Below, piece by piece: positions 30,560 to 40,887 of a stretch of 64,000 bases of DNA; the stretch's first letter is position 1, and every line of letters begins with the position of its first letter. Made by a program: the position numbers and the translations under genes. Below the pieces are notes generated by a model that saw only the letters and a list, made by a program, of their open reading frames with translations, had not been told where the DNA came from and did not search any database. This stretch comes from Adiantum capillus-veneris (Eukaryota; Streptophyta; Polypodiopsida; Polypodiales; Pteridaceae): the NCBI GenBank assembly GCA_014529385.2, contig CM043967.1:127633182-127697181 (forward strand), in the 5' to 3' direction.

Positions 30560-32000
30560 TCATAGGAGCTTCGAGGATATGGTCGACCAGTATGCCACAA
30601 ATATAGATTTTGCAGACGTTTTCAGATGGATACGGGATGGGGAGACAATAGCGGGATATTCCATTCGGGATGGCTACTTGATGAGAAAAACCATGTTGTG
30701 TGTTACACAGCCGTTGAGGGAAAAGGTTATGGCTGAATGCCACTGTCCACCTATTACGGGTCACCGCGGCATTGCTACCACCATGAAAGGGGTAGAGAGA
30801 TACTTCTTTTGGCCTAGACTCAAGAAGGATGTGGAAGAGTTTGTGCGCAGTTGCTTGGTATGCCAGAAGGTCAAGTTTGACAGACATAAAGCACAGGGAT
30901 TGTTACAGCCTTTACCCATACCCACCCGCCCCTGGGAAAGTATTGCAATGGATTTCATTTTTGATCTCCCGAGAACACAGAGTGGTCACGATGGTATCTG
31001 GACTTATATTGATAGATTTAGCACACAGACTCATTTCATTCCAGTGAAGAAAACAGTCAAGCCGGATTACTTAGCAAGACTGTTTGTGGCCCATATTTTT
31101 AGATTACATGGCATGCCTGAGACGATTGTCTCCGACAGAGACCCCAGATTTATGAGTTTGTTTGGAAGGCAATTTGGGAGAACATTGGCACGGTGTTGCA
31201 ATTCTCATCATCGTTCCACCCGCAGACTGATGGGCAATCTGAGATTGCCAATTCAATGGTTTTAGATTTATTGAAGTCTTATATCTCGGATTAGAAGACT
31301 CAATGAGAAAAGTGCTTACCTTTGGTGGAATTTGCGTACAATAACACGATACACTCTTCGACGGGGAAGGCGCCATTTGAGATTGTTGAAGGTGCTGGGA
31401 AGGTTCCACCCTTCCTAAGCACGAAAGATAAGATTTTTGAAGCGGATGAATATACGTGAGACATAGATACGGCTTTTGCCAAGGTTCGTTAGACTTTGCA
31501 GAAATCTCAAGAACGACAGAAAAAGGCAGCGGATCGCCATCGTCGCGACTTGAAATTGAAGGAGGTTGATTGGGTGCTCTTACGTTTTGAGAAGGCACGT
31601 CTGAGAAAGAAAAAGGGAAAGGAGAGGCTTTTTCCAAAGCTTAGTATACGATACTATGGACCTTTCCAGATCATTGAAAAGATAAATGATGTCTCCTTCT
31701 GACTGAAACTGCCTGATACTTAGAGGATTCACAATGCCTGAAACCTTTTAAAGGTAATGTGTCTGATGATGGGGAGCTTGATGAGCAACCCGAGGTGGAA
31801 GAAAACGAGGAGATCCTTGTTCCTTAACAGATTTTGGCACATAAGGATACGAAGAAAGGTAAAGTCTGAAGGCGGTTCTTGGTTAAGTTCAAGAACTACC
31901 CTTCATTGGATACGAAGTGGATGAAGGAGGAGGACCTAGCAGATACTCCTCGGATTGTGAAACTTTACCTCGATGCTTTTGGTTTAGCATAGTCTATTCC
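30560..32000 (+). pseudogene. G1 gypsy integrase and chromodomain-like tail
   Basis: The frame starts in the linker SFEDMVDQYATNIDF. The zinc-binding part has ECHCPPITGHRG and CLVCQKVKFDR. The core has ESIAMDFIFDLP (first Asp), SGHDGIWTYIDRF and ETIVSDRDPRFMSLF (second Asp). A frameshift near 31,190 precedes the Glu region (TDGQSEIANS), and TAG/TGA codons at 31,292 and 31,304 follow where the copy at 11,770 has Gln and Trp. The C-terminal part includes KLKEVDWVLLRFEKARL and GPFQIIEKINDVSF. A chromodomain-like RFLVKFKNYPSLDTKWMKEED is at about 31,875-31,940. This is probably the second half of the G1 element starting at 15,076. Confidence 0.9.
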
Positions 32001-32532
32001 AAATGGAACCCAGAATTCAGCTTGGCCGGAAATCTGGTGCAGTGGGATGCACAAGAGGGAAGTCACTCCGCTCCTTTGTCAACAGATGCCTTGATTTTGA
32101 TACTAAAGTCACTGATGTCTCTTTGAGCTTCAGGGATAGTGAGAGCTGACAGTATTCTGTTGGATGACTTTATGAAATGGAATTCTTGATTATGATACTG
32201 ATTTGTTTTTGACTTCTTTTAAGTGCAGGAACTAATAGATGAAATGACTGCAACATTTTGGTCTAATTGATCTCGAATAGACATGGTTGCAATAGGGGTT
32301 AGTCAATCGGACATCGTTGAGGTCCCGATTGGATTTAGATGCGATTGCTAGCTACATTGCCGATAAATCATGGTCTAAGATCCGAATGAATGTTGAATGT
32401 CATGTGATGTCCTGTGATGTCGTGTGATGTGACTGTCGATTGGTACATGTGCTAGATGTGTGTTCCTAGTACGTAGGTACTAACAGTCAGTGTCTGCTAA
32501 GACGGTTTATGGCCTCTGTCTGTTTTGCAGGC

Positions 32533-32550
32533 GTAATCGAGGGCGATTAC
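32533..32550 (+). other. stem-loop just upstream of the G1 polypurine tract
   Basis: GTAATCG (32,533-32,539) and CGATTAC (32,544-32,550) can pair around a 4-base AGGG loop. The same place in two other G1 3' ends (12,946-12,966 and, reversed, about 14,958-14,977) keeps most of the stem. Confidence 0.65.
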
Positions 32551-32569
32551 AATGCTTTCAAGAGGGGTA

Positions 32570-32843
32570 TGTCACAAAGTGATGACGTGTGTGTCCGAGA
32601 GCATGCGGCAAACCCTAACATTGACTGCTGCTAAAAACCCTATTTCTAGAAACCCTAGCCCTAAAACCTGCAAACCCTAAAACTCTACTAGAAACCCTAA
32701 AAACAGCAGAAAACCCTAACCCCTAACCCTAAAAGGACAACAGGCTGAACCCGAAAAAAGCGCTGACATGATGACGTGGCACCGTACGGCCCTGCCCGGA
32801 AATCACGCGCTGGAAAAGCAGCTTTTGCTCTACGCAATTGGAA

Positions 32844-32934
<91 letters not shown>

Positions 32935-33309
32935 TTTTGCTTTATTTTCAAAACTCAAGCGAGCTTGAGAGAGGAAAGAGCCTTTGCTTTTATTTTTAGG
33001 CTTTTGATTTGAAGCTTTTCGGGGCTCTGCTTTTGGCATCCCTTGTAAACATTAAATAAGTGGTTTGGGCTCCCACTGCAGAGCATCTGGACGTAGAGTC
33101 TGAGAGTGAGACCCGAACCATTCTTGTACTTTGAATTGAGTAATACATAAAGGAATACCGAAAGGGGCACGAGTCTTTGGGGCTAATATCTCTAGGCACG
33201 AAACTCCGCCGGGCCAGTGTAAATCTATTGTGAACTGTGAACTGTTTTGAAGTAGTTATTTGGTGCTGTCGTGATTGATTCTTGACTTGGAGTGTCCAAG
33301 TGTGTTACA
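32570..33309 (+). repeat. G1 3' LTR
   Basis: 740 bp from TGTCACAAAGTGATGACG to GTGTGTTACA, preceded by the polypurine tract CAAGAGGGGTA. It contains CCCTAAA telomere-like repeats (about 32,615-32,735), a (GA)n run at 32,846-32,931, and the GCCGGGCCAGTGTAAATCTA block that also ends the 5' LTR at 15,076-15,515. No primer site follows. Confidence 0.9.
32846..32931. repeat. (GA)n microsatellite inside the LTR
   Basis: About 43 uninterrupted GA units within the U3 part of the G1 3' LTR. The long Ser/Leu or Arg/Glu frames across it are composition artefacts. Confidence 0.97.
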
Positions 33310-33471
33310 GACTTCGTCTTCTTTTGCTTCTTCTAGGGTTTAGGTCCCTCGGCCGGGATCTACAAGTGGGCTTAGGTCTTCAATGGCTTGACATGTCAGC
33401 AGTTGTGACATTTGGTAACTTCAGTGTGAAGGATACGTCATTTATTTTTTCTTGTATCTGGAAAGGTCCAT
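33310..33471 (-). mobile_element. fragment of minus-strand G1-type LTR and integrase end
   Basis: 33,310-33,410 resembles the right end of the LTR at 1017-1825 (AGGGTTTAGG, CCTCGGCCGG, GTCAGCAG then TTGTGACA). 33,411-33,471 on the minus strand encodes GPFQ/DTSF-type sequence of the G1 integrase C-terminus. Both are short, so orientation and family are the firm part of the call. Confidence 0.6.
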
Positions 33472-34644
33472 TGTCACGTGACATCCCAACCCTATGTGTC
33501 CGTGGACAAATTACAACATGATCAGGGTTCAGTCGGTCCAGTCACTCTAGATTAGAAGTGATCTGGCACTTTTGTGAGTCTATTCGTAGACCGTGCATGC
33601 CCAGTCACTTAGGAGAGATGCATATCCTCTGGTTGCACATAGCATGGTCATCAGTATTCCCATCAGAATCCATTATAATCAGTTAGGGGATTTTTCCAGT
33701 GATTTTAGCCTATTTTCCCTATTTTTGACATTTTTCACTTATTAATTTAAGTGACTTTCCAACAAAAGTAGGTAGGGCAATTTTTCTAAGTTTGTATATA
33801 AGCAAACCCAAGTTAGCACTTAATGGCAGAAGAGGCAACAGGAGCTCCCGCTCAACAGGCACCTTCTCAGCAAGAACCCATCAGAACCCTTGGCGTTTTG
33901 GTGTTCCCTCATCGCCCACACCCTCATCAGCCTAGCGTTTTGGTTTCCCTCAGCACCTCCCAAAGATCCCCTAGCGTTTGCAGTTCTCTCATCCCCGGGA
34001 GTCCCCAGAACCCTAGCGTTTTCATCAACAATAGCAGGCTGCCCCAGCGTTTTCTGTTTTCAGCCCTGAACATCGCCAGCAACCCCAGATCACCCCAGCG
34101 TTTTTTGTTTTCAGCCATTCCGCAGCAGAAGAGGCAGTGTTTTTAGCAGTCAAACACAGCAGCAGATTCAACCCTAAATGATTGGAGATGATTTCAATTT
34201 TCAGCCATAAAAACGCAGCCAAAACAGTCATTTTCAGCCACCGAAACAGCCCCAAAATTCAGCAGATAGAAGACCGCAGATTTCAGCCCTAAAGTCATCG
34301 TTGTCACCACCGTCGTCGTCATCGGCATAGTCACAGGTTGCATCAGTCCATTGCATATGCATTGTACCACTTTGTGCAATCAAAAGTAGACCACTCTCGC
34401 CGACGAGAGTGGGGCCTTTGGAGGAGGGTTTTACAACGTCTCTGGTGTCGTATCTCTCTTCTCTCTCTATCTCTCAGTCTCATTCACTTGCACGCACAGT
34501 GTCCATTCACTTTGTTTGTGATCATAGCACTTTCCATTAAGAACGGAAGGCTCTCCCTTCCATAAGAACTAAAAGGAACCTTGAGCACAGTTCGGAGCAC
34601 TCATCTTGAGCAAAGCGCAAACATTCATTCCGCTGCACCTAACA
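33472..34644 (+). repeat. G2 5' LTR
   Basis: 1,173 bp from TGTCACGTGACA to CCTAACA. TATA box 33,795-33,802, then a row of CCTAGCGTTTT-like motifs at 33,890-34,140. The primer site that follows is mutated (TGGTAATGGAGG), so this copy is old or inactive. Confidence 0.88.
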
Positions 34645-35437
34645 TTGGTAATGGAGGTTTGGAAGTGTTCTGTACTACTCAAGGGAAGAACCACAAGAAC
34701 TATTTTTTTGCTTGTTGAGGTCGTACGAACCCAAGTTCGCTTGGGCGTGTCGATTCCTAATCGTGTTTTTGAAGATTGACAGGAATCCCAAGAAAGAAGG
34801 GCTTGTCTAACCTCCCCTTGTGCCTCTTTTCACTCATTGAGAGCGGACCGTGCACTTAGCGGCCGGCCAATCGACGTGAGGTGGGAAAAAGCAACCTTGG
34901 TGTAAGCGCAAGGCTGCCAAGGGGTGCGTCCGCGGAAAGGAGTAGAACTCGGGTAAAGAGAAGATCCTTCTCAAACACGGTTTGCAAGCGAAAGAAACCC
35001 TCAAGAACCTCAAGAACCCAAGAACCAAGACCCCCAAGAACCCAAGTTCCTCGTGAACTTAAGAACCCAAGACCCCCAAGAACCCAAGTTCCTCGTGAAC
35101 TTAAGAACCAAAGACCCAAGAACCACAAGAATCCACGACTTTAGTGGATGGTCATCACTCGAAGTGGAATGGATACTTTGCTTGGAGGTGATGAGCATGA
35201 GAGAGGCGAAGAAGAATTTTCCCCACCAAGAGGTTTTTCCGACCTTCCCCCTTCACCATCTATGACAAGGATTGCACTAACTCCTATGGAGGCTTTCGGC
35301 AAGAGGATGATGGACAAGAAGTTAGAAAGCGAAGAAAGAATAGCAGCCATAGAGCGCAAATACCAAGAAAGAATGGCAGCCATATCGCATGAGCGCGAGC
35401 AGGCACGCTTGGAAGCCAAAGCAAGACAAGCAAGTGC
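34645..35437 (+). pseudogene. G2 leader and truncated gag
   Basis: The mutated primer site (34,646-34,657) is followed by leader containing a perfect 42-bp tandem duplication of AAGACCCCCAAGAACCCAAG... starting at 35,027 and 35,069. Gag starts at 35,148 (MVITRSGMDTLLGGDEHERG) and continues through SMTRIALTPMEAFGK and a coiled coil (SEERIAAIERKYQERMAAIS). It is cut near 35,437, where inverted LTR sequence begins. Confidence 0.8.
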
Positions 35438-35778
35438 TTCCTCTTCTGCGAGAAAGTGCTAGCGCTAGGGTTTCTTATATACTTGCTTGCTAAATTTACC
35501 CTACCTAGTTCCCAACAAAAGTCACTTAAAAATAATAAGTGAAAATTGGCTAAAATAGGTCTATGCACTGTAAAAACGCTCCTGATTGGTTCTGATGGAA
35601 ATCTAATGATCATGCTGTGTGCAACCAGAGGATATGCATCTATTCTAAGTGCATGGACATGCACGGTCTGCGAACAGACTCATAAAAGTGCCAGATCACT
35701 TCCTAATCTAAATGAACTGAACCCATGTCATGAAGTAGCTTGTCCACGTACACGTAGGGTTAGATGTGCACGTGACAT
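35438..35778 (-). repeat. partial G2 LTR, minus orientation
   Basis: The minus-strand start TGTCACGTGCAC lies at 35,778 and the sequence matches the first third of other G2 LTRs, including the AAAGTCACTT block. It is fused at its inner end to plus-strand gag, giving a head-to-head junction. Confidence 0.8.
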
Positions 35779-35866
35779 TCCCTCCTTTTCAAAGTGAGGT
35801 ACTGGTACCGAACTGTATGGCGTCGAGGGAGATCGCCAACAGCGTCTAGGATTCCTGGAAAGGACT
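35779..35866 (-). pseudogene. 88-bp G2 body remnant: tail codons and polypurine tract
   Basis: Between two minus-strand LTRs there remain only the end of the G2 tail frame (LAISLDA...FGTSTSL) and the purine tract AAAAGGAGGGA. It is a G2 element reduced to LTR, stub, LTR. Confidence 0.82.
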
Positions 35867-37019
35867 TGTAAGGTGCAACGGAATGAATGTTGTACTTTCT
35901 CAAGATGAGTGATCCATATTTTGCTCAAGGTTCCTTTTAGTTCTTATGGAAGGGAGAGCCTTCCGTCATTAATGGAGAGTGCTATGATCACGAACAAAGT
36001 GAGTGGACACTGTGCGTGCAAGTGGATGAGACTGAGAGATACAGAGAAGAGAGATACGACACCAGAGACGACGTAAAACCCTCCTCCGAAGGCCCCACTC
36101 TTGTTGGCGAGAGTGATGATTGATTGCACAACGGGTACAATGATGATGCACAAAACTGATGTAGATCTAGGCTATGTCGACGACAACAACCGGGGTGGCG
36201 ATGACGACAATAGGACTGAAATTAGAGAGGTTCTAATTGCTGTCCAAAAAACGCTAACTGCTGAAAATCTGCTGTGGACGATTGCTGAATTTTGGGGATG
36301 TTTTGGGCTGCTGAAAAACGCTGCAATGCTGTGATGGAAAACGCTGGAATGCTGCTGTCTTTAGGGCTGAAATCGCTGCCTAACTTGCTGCGAATGAAAG
36401 CTGAAAACGCTCCGTATTGCAGCCTTTTGATGATGATGAAAACGCTGGAATGGCAGCCTGTAGCGACGGTGAAAACGCTATGTGCAAAGGGGAGCAATGC
36501 AGTCCAGATCTTGCTGAAAACGCCTGGGCAAGAGGGTGGCTGGCGATGATGCAAAACGTCAGGGCTGATGGGTGATGGAATCGCCAAGGGGATCTTGGAG
36601 AGTCTGCTGAGAGAGGGGGGAACCTGTTTCGCCAATGGCCTACTGTTCTCCTTGCTCATCTGCTGTTTAGGGCTAACCTTGGTTTGCTTATATATTTTCT
36701 TACCCAAATTGCCCTACCTACTTTTGTTGGAAAGTCACTTAAATTAATAAGTGAAAAATGTCAAAAATAGGTAAAATAGGCTAAATGCATTGGAAAAATC
36801 CCCTAACTGATTCTAATGGATTCTGATGGGAATACTGATGATCATGCTGTGTGCAACCAGAGGATATGCATCTATACTAAGTGACTGGGCATGCATAGTC
36901 TACGAATAGACTCACAGAAAGTGCCAGATCACTTCTAATCTAGATTGACTGGACTGACGGAAACCCTGTTATGGTGTAGCTTGTCCACGGACACATAGGG
37001 TTGGATGTGTCATGTGACA
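35867..37019 (-). repeat. G2 LTR, minus orientation, shared between two bodies
   Basis: 1,153 bp, from TGTAAGGTGCAACGG at 35,867 (LTR end) to TGTCATGTGACA at 37,008-37,019 (LTR start). On its right side a polypurine tract and the tail of the RNaseH-integrase body show it is that body's 3' LTR. On its left it adjoins the 88-bp stub without a primer site. Confidence 0.88.
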
Positions 37020-37030
37020 TCCCCTCCTTT

Positions 37031-37813
37031 TTAAAGTGAGGTACTGGTACCGAGCTGCATGGCTTTCTTGTAGTCTGCCAACAACTCTGGATAATCCTTG
37101 AAGAACTCTTCGTCTACCCACACCGCTTCGTGGGTTCCTCGATCCTTGAACTTCAAAAAATATTGTCGCACTTGCTTCTTCGAACCATGGCGAAAGCGAT
37201 GCAACAACACTTGCTCTGGCTCCATGACTTCAGCTTCATCGATGATCTCCTGTTCTTCTTTCGAAATGTCCTTTGGAGGTGTTCCCTGAAACACTTTCAA
37301 CCAAGAAACATGGAAAACGTTGTGCATTGACCATGAGTTAGGCAACTGCAATTTCATTGAAACCTCATTTATCTTTTTAATGACTGGAAATGGACCATAC
37401 ATACGAAAAGACAACTTTGGACACTTCTTTCCAACTTGCTTAAGATATTGCTTCATGATTTTTAAATACACCCAATCTCCTTCCTTGATCGAAACATCTT
37501 GACGATGCTTATTAGCTTGCCGTGAATAAGATTCGTGAGCCTTGCTTAGGCGAAGCTTCACACTCTTAGAAATCTCATCCAATGATTGACTTTCAGCATT
37601 GGCATCAGGCATTTGATTGACCGAGCGAGTCAAAAGTGATTGGAACGGACGGCCAAAAGCTGCCTCATACGGAGTTCGACCAATAGCAGAAGAAAAAGAG
37701 TCATTCAAAATAGCCTGTACCAATGGGAGATAGAGCTTCCACTGAGACTGTTGATCATGCACATACGACTTTAACACCAAAAGCCAACTGATTGTAAATT
37801 TCTGTTTGACCAT
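37031..37813 (-). pseudogene. G2 integrase C-terminus and chromodomain-like tail
   Basis: The frame begins after a frameshift from the integrase core near 37,800 and encodes LLVLKSYVHDQQSQWKLYLP, FSSAIGRTPYEAAFGR, SLDEISKSVKLRLSKAHESY and GDWVYLKIMKQYL. FRMYGPFPVIKKINEVSMKL and FHVSWLKVFQGTPP follow. The end, QVRQYFLKFKDRGTHEAVWV and the terminal LGTSTSL, looks like a group II chromodomain, which in chromoviruses targets integration to particular chromatin. It stops 12 bp before the polypurine tract. The same ending in the accessory-ORF elements shows common descent. Confidence 0.85.
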
Positions 37814-38873
37814 CTGACTGTGGATGAAAAGCCGATGAAAAATTCAACTTAGTGCCAAAATTTTCAAAGAGTGCGCGCCAAAAATTGGACGTGAACTTAA
37901 CATTCCTATTTGAAACAATTGACTTTGACAAACCACAGAGGGGGTACCAATGCTTAATGAACAACCATGCTACATCTTGTGCAGTAACTGTGGCTTTACA
38001 AGGAATCAACATGCAAAATTTGTTGAAACGATCAACAATCGTTAAACATTGAGTGTTCCTTGAATGCAAACTTGGTGGTAGGTTAGTCACAAAATACATG
38101 GAAATATCCTGAAAAGGTCCATCGAGAATAGGCAACGGAAGCAAGAGGCCTTGCTGCTGTCCGCGAGGAGCTTTTACTTTTTGACATATAGTGCACTGTA
38201 TGACATAACGAAACACATCTTTTCGCATTTTAGGCCAATAAAAAAATCTTTCAATTTTCTCCAATGTGGTGTTCATTCCCCTGTGTCCACCCGTGAGAGA
38301 ATCATGTGCATCATGCAATATGGTTGGCCTGAGAGAGGGCAACACACATAAACGTTGACGAAAAAACAACAATCCATCACGAATGAGATAGTTGCTTGGC
38401 CCTTGGGAAGCAAGAGCCTGCAACCAATGCTTACCAAACTCGGAATCCGCATACTGATTCTTCATGCTGTCAAAAGACTCACCCTGAATAGAAAATGTGG
38501 TTCTTGGCTCAAGAGCCAAAATCTGTCCTTTGCGACTCAACGCATATGCAATAGGGTTAGCTTTTCTAGGCACATACTCAATCAAACCTCCAAATTGCTC
38601 AAAAAATTGTGACCACCGTGCTTGGCGATCACTCCAATGTGCACTAGGCATAGACTGGAGTCACTTGAGGGCTTGATGATTTGTGCGCACTGTAAACTCT
38701 CTACCATAAAGAAAATGCTTCCAATGCTTAAGAGAGTTAATGACAGACAAAAGTTCTTTATCATAAACTGAATAATTCTTTTCCGCACTATTGAGCTTCC
38801 GGCTAAGGAAAGCTACAGGACGACCATGCTGCTGAAGCACAACGCCTATGGCGACATGCTCGCATCCGTCCAT
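37755..38873 (-). pseudogene. G2 RNase H and integrase core with altered catalytic residues
   Basis: The frame from 38,873 contains RNase H (IGVVLQQHGRPVAFLSRKL, YSVYDKELLSVINSLKHW, RTNHQALK), a TGA at 38,661 where a Trp is expected, then LSRKGQILALEP. The integrase zinc region has HDAHDSLTGGHRG and CTICQKVKAPRG. The first catalytic Asp region reads DISMYFVTNLPP (Asp replaced by Tyr) and the second SKSIVSNRNVKFTS (Asp replaced by Asn); the Glu in QSDGQTE is kept. With two of the three metal ligands gone this integrase should be inactive even without the frame breaks. Confidence 0.87.
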
Positions 38874-39160
38874 ACCTCAAAGGGATCATCCCAAGAGGCA
38901 AGGATAAGACACGGTATTTCTGTCACCGCAACCTTGAGAGTTGCGAAAGCTTCAATGGCTGCCTTGGGCAAGTCTACGCGGTGACGGCGAGTCTTGACCC
39001 CTTTCAAAGCATCAGTCATAGGTGCAGCAATGCGTGCAAAATTCTCTATGTGTGAACTATATGCTTGATATAAACCAAGAAAAGAACGCACACCATATGC
39101 AGTTTTGGGCAAATCCCAATTACGAACCTGTTCCACCTTCGCGGGATCTAGCTTGACTCC
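38846..39160 (-). pseudogene. G2 RT C-terminus
   Basis: The minus-strand frame VRNWDLPKTAYGVRSFLGLY continues to NFARIAAPMTDALKG and WTDASMSP. This is the thumb/connection part of gypsy RT leading into RNase H after a frameshift near 38,870. Everything upstream (RT palm, protease, Gag, leader, primer site) is deleted: at about 39,160 the sequence passes into LTR. Confidence 0.82.
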
Positions 39161-40065
39161 TTTTGCAGAAATGATGCCGACGATGTCGACGACAAGACGG
39201 GCTGAAATCTGAAAACGCTAATGATTGAAATCTGCAAATCTTCTATCTGCTGAATTTTGACTCTATGTCGATGGCGACGATGCAACGACGATGCCCTGAA
39301 AACGCAGATGCTGAAATCTGCGTTTCCGGATTGAAACTGCAAACTACGTTAGATCTGACCGTGTGGCGAGGATCTGCTGCAGGAAGGTGAGATCTGCGAG
39401 GTTCGGGACTTGCGATGCAGAGTCTTGATGCTGAAAACTGAAAACGCTGGTGCTTTTGGTGGTTCCGTCGCGGTGAATCTGCAAAACGCTGATTTGTCCT
39501 GCCGATTTAAAAACGCTAGGGCTGAAATTCGTCCCGATGCAAAAACGCTAGACTTCTGGTGGTCTTGCTGTCGCCAGGCTGCTACAATGCAAAAACGTTG
39601 GAGGCTCTGCAAGGCTGAAAACGCTGGTTGTTCTTGTGGCTGAAAACGCTAGGAGTTCCGCCCGGGGGGGGGGGTGTCTTGCTGAGAAGGTGCTTGATGA
39701 ACACAAGGTTCCCTGCTGCCTCTTCTGCGAGAAAGTGCTAGCGCTAGGGTTTCTTATATACTTGCTTGCTAAATTTACCCTACCTAGTTCACAACAAAAG
39801 TCACTTAAAAATAATAAGTGAAAATTGGCTAAAATAGGGAAATTAGATCTATGCACTGTAAAAATGCTCCTGATGGGTTCCGATGGAAATCTCATGATCA
39901 TGCTGTGTGCAACCAGAGGATATGCATCTATTCTAAGTGCCTGGACATGCACGGTCTGCGAACAAACTCACAAAAGTACCAGATCACTTTCTAATCTTAC
40001 TGAACTGAACCCATGTCATAAAGTAGCTTGTCCACGTATACATAGGGTTAGATGTGCATGTGACA
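39161..40065 (-). repeat. partial G2 5' LTR, minus orientation
   Basis: The LTR start TGTCACATGCAC is at 40,065 and sequence runs through the TATA-like region and the AGCGTTTT motif zone (AAAACGCT on plus, many times at 39,210-39,660) to about 39,161. The LTR end and primer site are missing, so a deletion joined LTR to RT. A short G run occurs at 39,664-39,673. Confidence 0.8.
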
Positions 40066-40725
40066 CATTGAGTCTTCTTATCAGAGATGTATGAAATTAA
40101 CAAGTGCAAGACCATTGAATTGGCTATCTCCGACTGCCCATTTGTCTGTGGGTGAAACGAGGACAATAAGTTAAGCCTTGTGCCTATATTCTCCTAGATT
40201 GCTCTCCAAAACAATTCAAGCAGTAACCTAAAATGTGCGACACAAATAACTTAGCGAAATGATCGGCTTTAACTGTCTTCTTTACTGGAATAAAGTGGGT
40301 CTGTTTACTGAATCGGTCGAAGACGGTCCAAATGTCATCATGCCCATTCTGAGTCTTCGGAAGATCGAAAATGAAGTCCATTGCTATACTCTCTCAAGGT
40401 CGTCTAGGAATGGGTAAAGGTTGTAGGAGATCGGGTGCCTTCTTCTGATCAAACTTGACCTTTTGGCACACCAAACAACTGCAAACAAACCCGTCCACAT
40501 CCTTTTTGAGTCTTGACCAATAGAAATAGTTCTCCACACCTTTCAGCCTTGCAAAAGGTGGACAATGGCACTTTATCAAAACCTTGTTCCTCAATGTCGG
40601 AGTAACACACAACGTTGTCTTCCGCATTATATATCCTTCCTTTAGAGCATAACGTGCAATTGTTTCCCTACTCTGTAATTGGTTAAAGATGTCTGCAAAC
40701 TCTGGATTTGTGGCATACTGACAAC
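40066..40725 (-). pseudogene. G1-like gypsy integrase, 3' half of a LINE-split element
   Basis: On the minus strand: MRKTTLCVTPTLRNKVLIKC, KGVENYFYWSRLKKDVDGFV, CSCLVCQKVKFDQ, MDFIFDLPKTQNGHDDIW, FIPVKKTVKADHFAKLF and SSFHPQTNGQSEIANSMV. It stops at DKKTQ where G2 LTR begins at 40,065. Its upstream RT-RNaseH half is at 47,648-48,775, beyond the LINE. Several frame breaks are present. Confidence 0.87.
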
Positions 40726-40754
40726 CATATCCTCAAAGTTTTTTTTTTTTTTTT

Positions 40755-40887
40755 GAGAAAAAGATCCTTCTATTAGTTAATGAAAACTGCCCATAGGGCT
40801 ACATCCACCTCTGCAAGAGAGGGCTACAACAACCATGGTGGGGAGACTCTCCCAATGAAAAAACAGCATATGTACAATGGGGCTAAA
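40755..40887 (-). other. LINE 3' UTR
   Basis: About 130 bp between the ORF2 stop (40,888-40,890) and the poly(A). No hairpin stands out by eye. Confidence 0.8.

Noticed and set aside
32697-33039. Long Ser/Leu and Arg/Glu ORFs over the (GA)n run
   Set aside because: Pure translation of a dinucleotide repeat; no flanking protein motif. The same applies at 48,844-49,383 and 49,962-50,174.
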